From: PCC-6802 sp943367755
GTDB lineage: Bacteria > Cyanobacteriota > Cyanobacteriia > Pseudanabaenales > Pseudanabaenaceae
Length of the DNA: 64,000 nt
Direction of reading: 5' to 3'
Assembly (NCBI GenBank): GCA_943367755.1
Contig: CALRKB020000004.1
Coordinates: 62,001-126,000, forward strand
Shown here: positions 16,308-25,250 of the stretch, one piece after another
Numbering within the stretch: the first letter of the stretch is position 1
Layout: each line of letters opens with the position of its first letter
Made by a program: the position numbers and the translations under genes
Notes under the pieces: model-generated
What the model was told of the DNA's origin: nothing
What the model saw: the letters and a program-made list of their open reading frames with translations, nothing else
Database searches by the model: none

Positions 16308-16338
16308 CCATCATGGTTTGAGCCTCAAGCCATGATGG
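16308..16338. terminator. Long perfect hairpin after ycf23
   Basis: CCATCATGG-T-TTGA pairs with TCAA-G-CCATGATGG over a GCC loop, 13 Watson-Crick pairs plus one G-U pair. There is no T run on the plus-strand side, so a transcript-stabilising hairpin or processing signal is as likely as a terminator. Confidence 0.5.
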
Positions 16339-16510
16339 TATTCCTCTGGGCTATCGTCAGACCTTGGATGTTTGATAGGCATGAAATTGAGACTCCTGTA
16401 ACCTACGCATGAGATTTTTAAGGCTTCCAGGTTTTGAACTAGCACCAAAAATTAGTAATTATTTAAACCTACGTAAGTTATTCGACGAATCGAAAGCCTT
16501 TAGGAACCCC

Positions 16511-16822
16511 ATGACACACACTCGCGATGACGTTTTAGCTGCTGTCCGCTTTACCTTCCAAGATAGAGATCTTGCCACGATCCTGGCCGTCCTTGACCTC
16601 TATGGTACAGAGTCCTATGAGCCCGAAAAGGAACGCGTGCAGTTAGCGATCACCGAACTAAGCCGGGGTAGCATGGACGAACTGCTGTATCTGGTGCAGT
16701 GTGCAAAGACAGACTATCGAGACGTTCTGGCCTGGAATCAACTGGGGTCAATTTCGGAGGGAGAAGGGGAGAAGTTACAGAATGAAGCCAGCACTATAAT
16801 AGAAAAATGGGGCAAGAAGTAA
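16511..16822 (+). CDS. Small hypothetical protein
   Basis: A 103-residue acidic helical protein. The ATG at 16511 is preceded by AGGA at 16502-16505; an upstream start at 16409 would add 34 residues without a ribosome site. The sequence RDDVLAAVRFTFQDRDLATI and LDLYGTESYEPEKERVQLAI, GSMDELLYLVQCAKTDYRDVL looks like a helical repeat-type fold. I do not recognise a family. Its end overlaps or closely precedes the YbjQ-repeat gene, so the two may be an operon. Confidence 0.6.
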   Translation: MTHTRDDVLAAVRFTFQDRDLATILAVLDLYGTESYEPEKERVQLAITELSRGSMDELLYLVQCAKTDYRDVLAWNQLGSISEGEGEKLQNEASTIIEKWGKK

Positions 16823-16869
16823 TCGATCGCCTTCCTAGCAAGAAAGCTCCATTCGTACAAGATACTAAT

Positions 16870-18090
16870 ATGACAGTAATTACAGGGTTATCAGGTAACG
16901 AGATTTTTTGTTTGCAGCAGCAAGACCTGACTCCGGGAGATCTAGTTATCGGTAACAGTGTCATCTCTCTCGGATTGCTTAACAGCATTGGCTCTGGATT
17001 TAAAACCCTGGTTGGAGGAGAAGTTCATCAAGTTACTAAGATTATCCATGAGGGACGACAACGTGCCTATGTACGGATGCTCGCAGAAGCCAGGCAGCGT
17101 GGCGGAGTTGGAATTACTGGAGTTTCCAACGAGCTCATTTTTCATGGCACAAATATTGAATTTTTAGCAATTGGCTCTTGTGTCCATCGAGATGGAGATC
17201 GGACAGAACGCTTTGAATTCTCTACATCTGCTGATGGACAAGCTCTATACTGCCAAGTCGATAGTGGATTCACACCCAAACAATTTGTTTTTGGCAATGT
17301 CGCTTATTCCATTGGATTGGGAGGTGGCATTCTGGGCAGTTTGAGGAGCCTTGCAAGGGGGGAAATAAAAGAATTCTCGCGCATTTTTAACGAAACTCGT
17401 CATTTAGCGCTCAAGCGAATCAAAGCTGAAGCACGAGGGGTGGGTGCGAATGCAGTCGTGGGCATTAACACTGCTATTCTGCCGTTCGGTGGCATGCAAG
17501 AAATGGTGATGATTGGTACTGCATCAAACCATCCATTATTGCCAGACGGGTATCGCCAAAATCCAATTACCAGCGACCTCACTAATGAGGAAATGTGGAA
17601 TCTCATCCACCTGGGCTACATGCCTGTTCAGCTAGTCCTAGGTGTTTCAGTTTACTCGTTGGGGCTAATTGGAGGGATTACCTCGTTTTTCAAGTCTTTC
17701 GTCCGAGGTGAGATTAAGGAACTGACTAACCTCATTTATGAAGCCCGAGAAGAGGCTTTGAAACACATCGCAGAAGATGCTCGTCGCAGTGGTGCAGATC
17801 GAGTGGTAGGCATTAAAACTTATGTGTATAACTTAGGGGGTGGGATTATTGAGTTTTTAGCAATTGGTACAGCCGTGAAGAAGATGCCTGGGATAACAAC
17901 CACATCTGAGCATCTATTGCCACAGGCAATTATCCGCGATCGCGATACGTTTATCAATTCGGCTGACACTACGTCCAGTGTCTCTTTGAACCAGCCAACT
18001 AATTCCTCTAGTATCCTTGTAGTGCTTGCTGGGCTAGTTTTTTTAGCATTCTGGGTCGCATATATTCTTTTCCGCATTTTTCATCGTTGA
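16870..18090 (+). CDS. Membrane-anchored protein with three YbjQ-like domains
   Basis: About 406 residues from ATG 16870; ATG 16807 would add 21 residues and overlap the previous gene. Three tandem copies of a YbjQ/DUF74-like unit are visible: GDLVIGNSVISLGLL...EGRQRAYVRMLAEARQRGG, QFVFGNVAYSIGLGGG...ETRHLALKRIKAEARGVGA and QLVLGVSVYSLGLIGG...EAREEALKHIAEDARRSGA, each ending with a strand such as IEFLAIGTAV. The C-terminus SSILVVLAGLVFLAFWVAYI is a membrane segment. Single YbjQ domains form pentamers in structures; their role is unclear. Three in one chain with a membrane tail is unusual. Confidence 0.75.
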   Translation: MTVITGLSGNEIFCLQQQDLTPGDLVIGNSVISLGLLNSIGSGFKTLVGGEVHQVTKIIHEGRQRAYVRMLAEARQRGGVGITGVSNELIFHGTNIEFLAIGSCVHRDGDRTERFEFSTSADGQALYCQVDSGFTPKQFVFGNVAYSIGLGGGILGSLRSLARGEIKEFSRIFNETRHLALKRIKAEARGVGANAVVGINTAILPFGGMQEMVMIGTASNHPLLPDGYRQNPITSDLTNEEMWNLIHLGYMPVQLVLGVSVYSLGLIGGITSFFKSFVRGEIKELTNLIYEAREEALKHIAEDARRSGADRVVGIKTYVYNLGGGIIEFLAIGTAVKKMPGITTTSEHLLPQAIIRDRDTFINSADTTSSVSLNQPTNSSSILVVLAGLVFLAFWVAYILFRIFHR

Positions 18091-18133
18091 TGTCATTTTT
18101 TTAGCAGTTTGTGCTCTTGCTGGTTCATCTTTG

Positions 18134-19234
18134 TCATAACACCTCGTCCCCAAGCCAAACTATTATCGACTGAAGTTCCCGCGCTTTGTCTTCGGGCAAA
18201 GTATCATTCGCAAACATGCCAGCGGCGAGTTCTGTCCCTGCCAGATATTTGAGTTTATCGGAAGAGCGATAAGGTGGATAAAATTCGGCGTGCAGGTGAA
18301 ATTCAGGATGGTGTTGACCATCTGTGGGAGCTTGAAACCAGGCCATCAGATATGGGAAAGGACGATTCCACAGGCCATCATATTTTAGTGCAACAGTTTT
18401 GAGAGCTTTACCTAGACTCCAACGTTGCGTTTCGGATAAATCTACTAAACTGGCACAGGCTGCAATGGGAGCAACCCAAACCTCATAGGGATAACGGGCA
18501 CAAACTGGTACGAAGGCGATCGCCCAATCATCCTGGTACAAAATGCGAGAGGAATCGGCAATCTCTTGCTGAATTAAGTCTTCTAACAAGCTGCGTTGAT
18601 GCTGCTGAAAATAGATTTGCTGCTGTTCTAGCATGCGCGCAGGAACAGGTGGGACAAATGGATAGGCATAGATTTGCCCGTGGGGATGGTGTAGCGTCAC
18701 CCCCACCTCTACTCCCTTATTCTCGAATGGGAGCACGTAATGGATCTGGGCATCGCTCCCCAAAATGCGAGTGCGATCGCCCCAGACTTGCAGCAATAAA
18801 TCGAGGCGATCGAGTGTTAGATTCCCCAAGGACTGTTGTGGGTTCTGGCTAAAAACCACCACTTCACAGGCTCCGTTAGCAGGCAGAGTCGGCACGATCA
18901 TCGCATCAGGTGGATCGCTTGCCTGTAAGGTCATGGATGGAAAGCGGTTATCAAACACTGCAATATCGTACTGTCCAGCAGGTAGCTCTGTGGGGAACTG
19001 CAAGTCCGTTGTGGGAGCAAGCGGATTATATGCTGGAGGTGGCATGAAGGTGCGTGACTGACGATGGCTGGCATAGGCTACCCACTCCCCCCGCAGTGGA
19101 TGCCAGCGCAGATGGGGATTAGCCTGAATTGGATCGCGACTGGGGCTAGGAGCTTGAATATCCGACGCGATCGGGTAGCGGCTGTATAGAGTTAGTTTTC
19201 GCCCATCGGGTTTAGAAAGTTCCTGGAAGTGCAT
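18134..19234 (-). CDS. galT: Galactose-1-phosphate uridylyltransferase
   Basis: A 366-residue enzyme of the Leloir pathway that exchanges galactose-1-phosphate and UDP-glucose. The active-site motif HHPHGQIYAYPF is present, with the middle His of HPH as the nucleophile. RWHPLRGEWVAYASHR near residue 45 and FDNRFPSM near residue 95 are family segments, and the C-terminal HLHAEFYPPYRS supplies further His ligands. The galK gene lies 33 kb away and galE is not in the window, so the pathway genes are scattered. The start at 19234 is a reasonable ATG, MHFQELSKPDGR. Confidence 0.93.
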   Translation of the reverse strand: MHFQELSKPDGRKLTLYSRYPIASDIQAPSPSRDPIQANPHLRWHPLRGEWVAYASHRQSRTFMPPPAYNPLAPTTDLQFPTELPAGQYDIAVFDNRFPSMTLQASDPPDAMIVPTLPANGACEVVVFSQNPQQSLGNLTLDRLDLLLQVWGDRTRILGSDAQIHYVLPFENKGVEVGVTLHHPHGQIYAYPFVPPVPARMLEQQQIYFQQHQRSLLEDLIQQEIADSSRILYQDDWAIAFVPVCARYPYEVWVAPIAACASLVDLSETQRWSLGKALKTVALKYDGLWNRPFPYLMAWFQAPTDGQHHPEFHLHAEFYPPYRSSDKLKYLAGTELAAGMFANDTLPEDKARELQSIIVWLGDEVL

Positions 19235-19362
19235 AATGCATAAGTTGATGAAGTTGTAAAACCAATAAGCACAATACTCTAAACAATCTTGCGATCGAGA
19301 TCACTGGTTCGATCGTCGATCTATTTTAAAATTCACCGTTAGCATCTACGGAGAATTTAACC

Positions 19363-20319
19363 ATGAAACCTTACAAGCCAAGTAACAAAGTACCTAGTGC
19401 CGGATTTACCTGGCTAACTGTGACAGCTTTAATCGGAGGTTTAGCGATTGGTGGGGTAACTGCTCTTGTATCGAGGCTCTTCTATCTGATCGTATTATTT
19501 CCTCTGCTCATGGGTGCTGGAGGTGGTTTCCTGCAAGCCTATGCTGTGAATCGCGGTAAGGTCAGGAACCCAATGATTGCCGGAGCCTTTGCAATTCTGA
19601 CTGGATTTGTCATCTATGGCACTCTCAATATTGGCTATTACGTGGCATTTCGCCAAGAGGTCGCAAAAGAATTAAAGCAGTCTACAGGAGAAAGTGATGA
19701 TACCAAGATTAACAAGATTATTGATGAAAACGTTTTACAGATAGAAACAGGCTCCACAGGTTTTTTAGGATTTCTAAAATTTAGTGCTCAACAAGGTGTG
19801 GGTATCACTAGAGGTTCTAGCAAACTTGAACTTAAAAATGAATGGGCTTGGGGCTACTGGGCGATTGAACTGGCTGTTATTAGTGGCATCACCGCTTTCA
19901 TGGCTTTTGCCGCTGCGAAAGAACCCTTCTGCGAGAATAGCGATGAGTGGTATTTGCCGATGGAATCAGTCGGAAGCGTTCCTAACGAGGAATCCGAGAA
20001 TTTCTTAAGTTTGATTAAGAATGAGAATTTTGTTAAAGCAGGAGCGCTGGTCGATCCACAAAAACAGTCTCCTGTGCCAAATTTGGTAGTGCATCTACAA
20101 CGCAGCCCTGGCGATCGCCTGAACGATCTTGTTCTAACCGCGAGCAAGACCTCCCTTGACAATAAAGGTAATGTTAGGTCTACAGAGGTTATCAAAGGAA
20201 TGATTTCTCCTTCTCAGTATGCTCAGTTTGAACAGGCTGTTAATGCAAATCTACAGCAAAGTTCAGATGCATCAGATGTGTCAGAGGCAGTACCAGAGGT
20301 AAATGATAGCTTGGGGTAA
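19363..20319 (+). CDS. Hypothetical membrane protein
   Basis: A 318-residue protein with four likely membrane segments in the first 190 residues: WLTVTALIGGLAIGGVTALV, LFYLIVLFPLLMGAGGGFL, PMIAGAFAILTGFVIYGTL and WAIELAVISGITAFMAFAAA. The rest is a hydrophilic C-terminal domain (about residues 195-318), DPQKQSPVPNLVVHLQRSPG and LNDLVLTASKTSLDNKGNV, probably cytoplasmic. I do not recognise a family. It converges on sasA with only 6 bp between the ends. Confidence 0.65.
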   Translation: MKPYKPSNKVPSAGFTWLTVTALIGGLAIGGVTALVSRLFYLIVLFPLLMGAGGGFLQAYAVNRGKVRNPMIAGAFAILTGFVIYGTLNIGYYVAFRQEVAKELKQSTGESDDTKINKIIDENVLQIETGSTGFLGFLKFSAQQGVGITRGSSKLELKNEWAWGYWAIELAVISGITAFMAFAAAKEPFCENSDEWYLPMESVGSVPNEESENFLSLIKNENFVKAGALVDPQKQSPVPNLVVHLQRSPGDRLNDLVLTASKTSLDNKGNVRSTEVIKGMISPSQYAQFEQAVNANLQQSSDASDVSEAVPEVNDSLG

Positions 20320-20325
20320 CTGCTT

Positions 20326-21429
20326 CTAGTAGACAGGTAATGTGAAACGGAAGCAACTTCCTTGCTTGCCAGCATCATCTACCCAAATTTGACCGTAGTG
20401 GGCACGAATAATCCGCTTACATAGAGATAGGCCAATGCCATAGCCCTCCTGACTATCATCGCGCTCAATGCGGTACTCATCCTCAAAAATGCGATCGCGC
20501 AGATCTGAAGGTATACCTGGCCCCGTATCCGCAATGCTAATTTCGGTTTTTTGAGTTGTGCGGTAAAGCGCCGCAAACGTAATCTTGCCCCCAACGGGAG
20601 TATACTTAATGGCATTTCCCAGCAGATTCATCAGAACCTGACGGATGCGTTCCTCATCGGCAAATACTAAGGGAAGATCGTTGGGGATATCAGTAAACAA
20701 GGTTTGCTCTTTGGCCTTTAGCCGATTGAGCAAATATAGATCGCTAACTACACTTTGACACAGTGAGTCTAGCTGGATCCTACGTAACTCTAGTTTGAAT
20801 TCGGCACTGCTGCCACGGGCCGCCTCCAGCAAATCCGTGACCATGGAGTTGACAATTTTGGTCTGATTGCGGGCATGTTTTAGCAACTGCATCGTCAATT
20901 CGGGAGTTACCTTGTCGCCACCTACCTCAACAGTTTCTAGAGCCAAAGAGAGTGCGGTGAGAGGATTGCGCAGATCGTGGGCCAGCATAGCAATAATCCG
21001 ATCTTTGAAGTGCAACTGTTGTTCGAGGTCTTCTTTGTCGCGCTTGAGTTGAAAAACCCGATCGCCTAGCTGAATTAGCTCTGAAGAATAGGCAAGGTTG
21101 CTATCCATGCCATTAGGATGGCTACCTAAGTCTATTTGGGATTGGACTAGCCAATCATCCCAAAAGGTTTTGAGCTTTGAGATCAAATTTTTGCCGGAGA
21201 TAATCTGGCGCGGCAGGGGAGCAATCCTGACTAGCGTTGGTGTCATTACCACTTTGAAATATTCGGCCAGATAGGGTTGACCAGACACGTCAATTACCTG
21301 GAGATTAGAGTTATACTCTCGATCCACATCCAAAAACTGCTCTAGCTCTTCGACTAGCTCGCGGGCACCAGGGCGCTCATCAACAAAGAGTAATAATTGT
21401 AAAGTTGACTCGGAAGGTGGCGCTGGCAC
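20326..21429 (-). CDS. sasA: Circadian-clock-type sensor histidine kinase SasA
   Basis: A 367-residue kinase. Residues about 10-95 are the KaiB-like thioredoxin-fold domain that binds KaiC (LQLLLFVDERPGARELVEEL, VIDVSGQPYLAEYFKVVMTP-TLVRI). The kinase core follows: MLAHDLRNPLTALSLALE with the phospho-His, LMNLLGNAIKYTPVGG (N box), ISIADTGPGIPSDLR (G1) and GYGIGLSLCKRI (G2). SasA passes the KaiC phosphorylation state to the response regulator RpaA. Neither kaiABC nor rpaA is in the window. Length and domain order agree with known SasA. Confidence 0.93.
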   Translation of the reverse strand: MPAPPSESTLQLLLFVDERPGARELVEELEQFLDVDREYNSNLQVIDVSGQPYLAEYFKVVMTPTLVRIAPLPRQIISGKNLISKLKTFWDDWLVQSQIDLGSHPNGMDSNLAYSSELIQLGDRVFQLKRDKEDLEQQLHFKDRIIAMLAHDLRNPLTALSLALETVEVGGDKVTPELTMQLLKHARNQTKIVNSMVTDLLEAARGSSAEFKLELRRIQLDSLCQSVVSDLYLLNRLKAKEQTLFTDIPNDLPLVFADEERIRQVLMNLLGNAIKYTPVGGKITFAALYRTTQKTEISIADTGPGIPSDLRDRIFEDEYRIERDDSQEGYGIGLSLCKRIIRAHYGQIWVDDAGKQGSCFRFTLPVY

Positions 21430-21521
21430 GTTATTTGATTCTAATTTGATTGAGCTTGATGAAAATCGAGCGAAATGAAAAGTAAATATTAATTATTTGT
21501 TAATAATATCCTATAGCGTTC

Positions 21522-23798
21522 ATGGCTTTACCTAATCAAAGATGGCAGATTTTTCGGAGCGATCCTCAAACTGCTGAGGCGATCGCACTGGCAACGGGTG
21601 TATCACCTTTATTAGCTCAGGTGCTGATTAATCGCGGCATGAATACGGTAGAGTTGTCGCAGCTATTTCTCGATCCAGATCGTGAAGCCTTAAGCGATCC
21701 CAAGCTAGAATTCCCCGACCTGCTCAAAAGTCTCGATCGCCTGGAGCAGGCCATCCAAAATGCGGAAAAAATTGCCATTTGCGGTGACTATGATGCCGAT
21801 GGTATGACTAGTACGGCGCTGCTGCTCCGCACATTCAGACTGTTGGGGGCTAATGCCAGCTATGCCATTCCTAGCCGTATGCAAGAGGGATATGGTATTA
21901 ACATCCGCATTGTCGAGGAACTTCACCAGGAAGGCGTTACCTTGGTTCTGACCGTAGATAATGGCATTGCCGCCTATGATGCGATCGCCCGTGCCAGAGA
22001 GTTGGGCGTATCGGTAATCATCACCGATCACCATGACATTCCGCCCCAGTTACCACCCGCCGATGCTATTCTCAATCCCAAGTTAATCGATCCTGCGTCC
22101 CAATTTGCGGCGATCGCGGGCGTAGGGGTGGCCTATGTACTGGCCCTGGAGCTAGCCGACCGCTTTGGCAAAAGAGATCAACTCGCGCATCCATTACTAG
22201 AATTATTTACGCTGGGCACGATCGCCGACTTAGCACAGCTCAGGGGTGTAAATCGCCGTTTGGTCAAGCAGGGTTTGGGTTTATTGGCGCGATCGCAACT
22301 GATGGGAGTACAGGCATTAATTCAAGTTTCTGGTATGGTCGGCGAAAAACAAACAGGACTAAAGCCGGAGGCGATTGGGTTTGGCTTGGGGCCACGCATC
22401 AATGCGGTGGGTCGCATCGGCGATCCCGTCACCGTAATTGAGTTGCTCACCACCACGGATATGGGTATAGCCCTAGAGCGGGCGATGCAGTGTGAGGCGA
22501 TTAACAAACAACGTCAAGAAAAATGCGCTCAAATCGAAAAAGAGGCGATCGCACTCGTGCAGTCAAGCGATATCGACCTAGCCAAAGAGCGCGTCCTGGT
22601 TGTGGTCAAAGATAACTGGCATCATGGTGTGATCGGGATTGTCGCTTCACGCCTAGTCGAACGCTATGGTGTGCCCGTATTTATTGGTTCCAGTGAAGAG
22701 GATGGCAATATCCGCTTCTCGGTACGCAGCATTCCTGAGTTCAATGTGTTTGAGTCATTAGAATTTATCAAAGATATTCGCGGTAAGGGAGGTGGACACC
22801 CTGCGGCGGGTGGATTTACCCTGCCTGCGGCGAATTTAGAGCAACTGCGCGATCGCCTGCGCGAGTTTGCCAATTTGCATTTAAAAGCCGAACATCTTAA
22901 ACCATTAGTAACGGTGGATGTCCAAGCCGATCTGCAAGATATTTCCATGGCTCTGTTTGAGCAGATCGATGCGCTGCAACCCTGCGGTATGGGCAATTCC
23001 GATCCAGTATTTTATAGTCGTAACGTGCGCGTGCTCTCGCAGCAACGGCGGGGCAAAAGTCGTGATTGCTTAGCGATGGAGTTAGATCGGGGTAACGGCA
23101 GCAAAATCAAAGCGATCGCCTGGCGCTGGGGAGAATATTGCCCAGTCCCGGATCGAGTAGACCTGGCTTACAAACTGCGTGCTAACCATTGGCAAGATAC
23201 CACCTCAGTGGAGCTAGAGCTGGTTGGTATTCGGTTGCCAGAACCGGAGAATTATGCTGTCCAAGCAGAAAATTGGGAGCCAATTTTGGAGTATAAGCAG
23301 GCTCCAAGTATCAAACATTTGCCACAATGGCATCTCTATAATTCGCATGATCGAAAAGTGGAGAATCTGCCGCAGCCAGTTTTGCTATATGGCTATGACC
23401 GCCCAGATCATGGATTTCAGAGTGATGTGGATCGCGATCGCCCCTGCCGCACCTATGGCTCTCTCATCCTTTGGAGTTTACCTCCCTCCCTCACCCATTT
23501 ACGTTGGTTGATTGCCCTGGCAAAACCAGAGTCAATTTATCTAGGGAATGAGATACCAAATCTACTTACGGAGGAAGATTTGCGCTCTAGGGTATCTGCT
23601 CTGGTTGGTTCCAACCATCTTAACTTGCTAGCACTGGGACAAGAATGGTGGGTGGCACCATGTACGATTGTGGCAGCGTTACGCGACCTGGGGTATGCCT
23701 GTAATAGCTTCGCTTCTACTCATCCCTTAGACGTAGAGTTGGGACATCTAGAGCGTTGGTATAGCTACCCAATTGAGAAGCTACCTCAACTTTTGTAG
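21522..23798 (+). CDS. recJ: Single-stranded-DNA-specific exonuclease RecJ
   Basis: A 758-residue 5'-3' exonuclease used in RecF-pathway recombination and mismatch repair. The DHH-family metal motifs are ICGDYDADGMTSTALLLR, TVDNGIAAYDAI, IITDHHDIPPQLPPADAIL-NPK and the DHHA1 motif GKGGGHPAAGGF. The C-terminal 190 residues, after the OB-like part (LQPCGMGNSDPVF), are longer than in E. coli RecJ (577 residues), as in other cyanobacteria. It is divergent from sasA and followed by a complex hairpin. Confidence 0.95.
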   Translation: MALPNQRWQIFRSDPQTAEAIALATGVSPLLAQVLINRGMNTVELSQLFLDPDREALSDPKLEFPDLLKSLDRLEQAIQNAEKIAICGDYDADGMTSTALLLRTFRLLGANASYAIPSRMQEGYGINIRIVEELHQEGVTLVLTVDNGIAAYDAIARARELGVSVIITDHHDIPPQLPPADAILNPKLIDPASQFAAIAGVGVAYVLALELADRFGKRDQLAHPLLELFTLGTIADLAQLRGVNRRLVKQGLGLLARSQLMGVQALIQVSGMVGEKQTGLKPEAIGFGLGPRINAVGRIGDPVTVIELLTTTDMGIALERAMQCEAINKQRQEKCAQIEKEAIALVQSSDIDLAKERVLVVVKDNWHHGVIGIVASRLVERYGVPVFIGSSEEDGNIRFSVRSIPEFNVFESLEFIKDIRGKGGGHPAAGGFTLPAANLEQLRDRLREFANLHLKAEHLKPLVTVDVQADLQDISMALFEQIDALQPCGMGNSDPVFYSRNVRVLSQQRRGKSRDCLAMELDRGNGSKIKAIAWRWGEYCPVPDRVDLAYKLRANHWQDTTSVELELVGIRLPEPENYAVQAENWEPILEYKQAPSIKHLPQWHLYNSHDRKVENLPQPVLLYGYDRPDHGFQSDVDRDRPCRTYGSLILWSLPPSLTHLRWLIALAKPESIYLGNEIPNLLTEEDLRSRVSALVGSNHLNLLALGQEWWVAPCTIVAALRDLGYACNSFASTHPLDVELGHLERWYSYPIEKLPQLL

Positions 23799-23828
23799 CG
23801 ATCGGGTGTGATTTTAGCGGCGAATGTC

Positions 23829-23864
23829 ATAGATCCCCCTATCATAGGGGATAGGAGGATCTAT
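23829..23864. terminator. Hairpin between recJ and the NblA-like gene
   Basis: ATAGATCC (23829-23836) pairs with GGATCTAT (23857-23864), with an inner CCCCTAT-C-ATAGGGG palindrome. It lies in the gap between convergent genes and may serve as a bidirectional terminator, though no long T run follows. Confidence 0.5.
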
Positions 23865-23959
23865 AGTTATCAATTTCATTAGTGTTCAGAATAAAGTTCA
23901 CCACCTCTTTAAAGTCATATATAGCTTGCTCTGAGATTCCACTAGGAGACTAAACAAGG

Positions 23960-24145
23960 CTATTGATCCAGAAAGTCTCTGAAAGCATCTTGTCTGGCAA
24001 GCTGGATAAACAAGGACTGTTGACCTAGGTAAAGTAGATGTAAGTCCTCAAGTAGTTTCTTGGCTGACTCTAGATTGCTGATGTCTTTGACCTGTTGGCA
24101 AAACATCGAATGTGCAAATTGCTTCTCCAATGATAGTTCGCTCAT
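23960..24145 (-). CDS. NblA-like small protein (tentative)
   Basis: A 61-residue helical protein, MSELSLEKQFAHSMFCQQV, then ISNLESAKKLLEDLHLLYL and QQSLFIQLARQDAFRDFL. The pattern LxLEKQF...F..QV...S...AK.LL..L......Q.L...L resembles NblA (Ycf18), a 55-65-residue dimer that directs phycobilisome degradation under nutrient stress. Conserved C-terminal NblA residues are not clear, so it may be a divergent paralogue or an unrelated helical hairpin. GGAGGGG lies 6 bases upstream of the ATG. A long gap of about 350 bp precedes it, which would allow complex control. Confidence 0.5.
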   Translation of the reverse strand: MSELSLEKQFAHSMFCQQVKDISNLESAKKLLEDLHLLYLGQQSLFIQLARQDAFRDFLDQ

Positions 24146-24492
24146 AGCGACCCCTCCTGTCCCAATTAAGTAGTAGGATTGAATTAGACTTAACTCGCTT
24201 AACGTTGGTAGGTTATCTGAATTCGTTGTATTATCAGTTGGAGACCTTGCCTGTCTTACCCTTATTTGACTACCTACCTACTCCTCATGTTTCCATATTC
24301 CTAGAATTTCCTCTAACCTTCAGCGATCTTAATCCCCATACAGTGTGATTTCGATCAATGCCCTAGATAGGGGTTAGCTAGTTTAGATATGGAGTATCTG
24401 TACTTCTATTATTCCCAATAATTTAGGCAAAGTGATCCCAGATCGTCGTGGTACAGAAAGATCATTCTTTTGGGGGATAAAACAGAAAGAAG
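24146..24492. other. Intergenic region without a recognised gene
   Basis: About 350 bp between the start of the NblA-like gene and the terminator of the FKBP gene. It contains the ribosome site of the NblA-like gene and presumably its promoter. The direct repeat GACTACCTACCTACTCC near 24270 stands out slightly. I saw no clear GTA-N8-TAC NtcA site and no RNA gene. Confidence 0.4.
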
Positions 24493-24527
24493 TAAGGAGG
24501 TGCTGCGCAAAGCGCAGCACCTCCTTA
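24493..24527 (-). terminator. Strong terminator of the FKBP gene
   Basis: A perfect 16-bp stem, TAAGGAGGTGCTGCGC against GCGCAGCACCTCCTTA, with a 3-base loop. On the minus strand it is followed by CTTCTTTCTGTTTTA, so it fits the end of the isomerase gene, 30 bp after its stop. Confidence 0.88.
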
Positions 24528-24557
24528 TCCAAAAATCATTACCTGCCAAAAAAATAT

Positions 24558-25085
24558 TTAAGAGATTTTCAGTAGTTCTACATCAAAGATCAGCGTAGCA
24601 TTAGGGGGAATCACGCCACCTGCGCCCCGAGCACCATAGCCCAGTTCAGGTGGAATGATTAACTGACGACGACCGCCTACTTTCATGGTTGATAGTCCTT
24701 CATCCCAACCTTTGATTACCTGACCGACACCGAGCTTAAACGAGAAGGGGCTGTTGCGATCGCGGGAGCTATCGAACTTAGTGCCATCTTCTAACGTGCC
24801 AGTATAGTGAACTGTGACGGTTTGTCCTTGATTGGGTGTGGCACCTGTCCCAGCTTTAATTTCCTTGTACTTGAGGCCAGATTCAGTAGTAACAAGCTCA
24901 GCATCATTGATTGCGGTCATAACAGGTTCTTCAATAGTTATGTTATTGGCGATTACGGTGGCGGGGCGATCGGAGGCGACTGCGGTATCAGAGCCACCAG
25001 GCATCTTAGCGAAAAATAAGACTAAAACAGCAACGGCGACAATACCGAAGCTAATTAGAATTCCTTTCAAAGTAAATTTCTCCAC
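24558..25085 (-). CDS. FKBP-type peptidyl-prolyl cis-trans isomerase
   Basis: A 175-residue enzyme. An N-terminal hydrophobic segment, GILISFGIVAVAVLVLFFA, anchors it or acts as a signal, so it likely works in the periplasm or thylakoid lumen. The FKBP domain fills the C-terminal 110 residues: TVHYTGTLEDGTKFDSSRDR, FSFKLGVGQVIKGWDEGL, GGRRQLIIPPELGYGARG and IPPNATLIFDVELL. Key active-site residues (Y, D, F, W, Y, F) appear to be present. It isomerises X-Pro bonds in exported proteins. It stands alone with its own terminator. Confidence 0.94.
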   Translation of the reverse strand: MEKFTLKGILISFGIVAVAVLVLFFAKMPGGSDTAVASDRPATVIANNITIEEPVMTAINDAELVTTESGLKYKEIKAGTGATPNQGQTVTVHYTGTLEDGTKFDSSRDRNSPFSFKLGVGQVIKGWDEGLSTMKVGGRRQLIIPPELGYGARGAGGVIPPNATLIFDVELLKIS

Positions 25086-25182
25086 AAACTTTATTAAGAC
25101 ATGCGATCAAATACTTAAATCAGAAGTGACTTAAGCAGTTAAGGCATTATAACTTTTGGCATATTAGCATTTCCAAAGGTCG

Positions 25183-25209
25183 TTGACATACGGCAATTTG
25201 CCGTATAAA
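25183..25209 (+). promoter_or_regulatory. Promoter and palindromic operator of the toxin-antitoxin pair
   Basis: TTGACA (25183-25188) and TATAAA (25204-25209) are near-consensus -35 and -10 boxes with a 15-base spacer. The spacer is filled by the palindrome ATACGGCAA-T-TTGCCGTAT (25188-25206). This is the expected layout for autorepression by an RHH antitoxin-toxin complex; binding itself is inferred. Confidence 0.8.
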
Positions 25210-25250
25210 ATAGAAATCAACAACACGTCTAGAATTTCAATTCTATTGAT

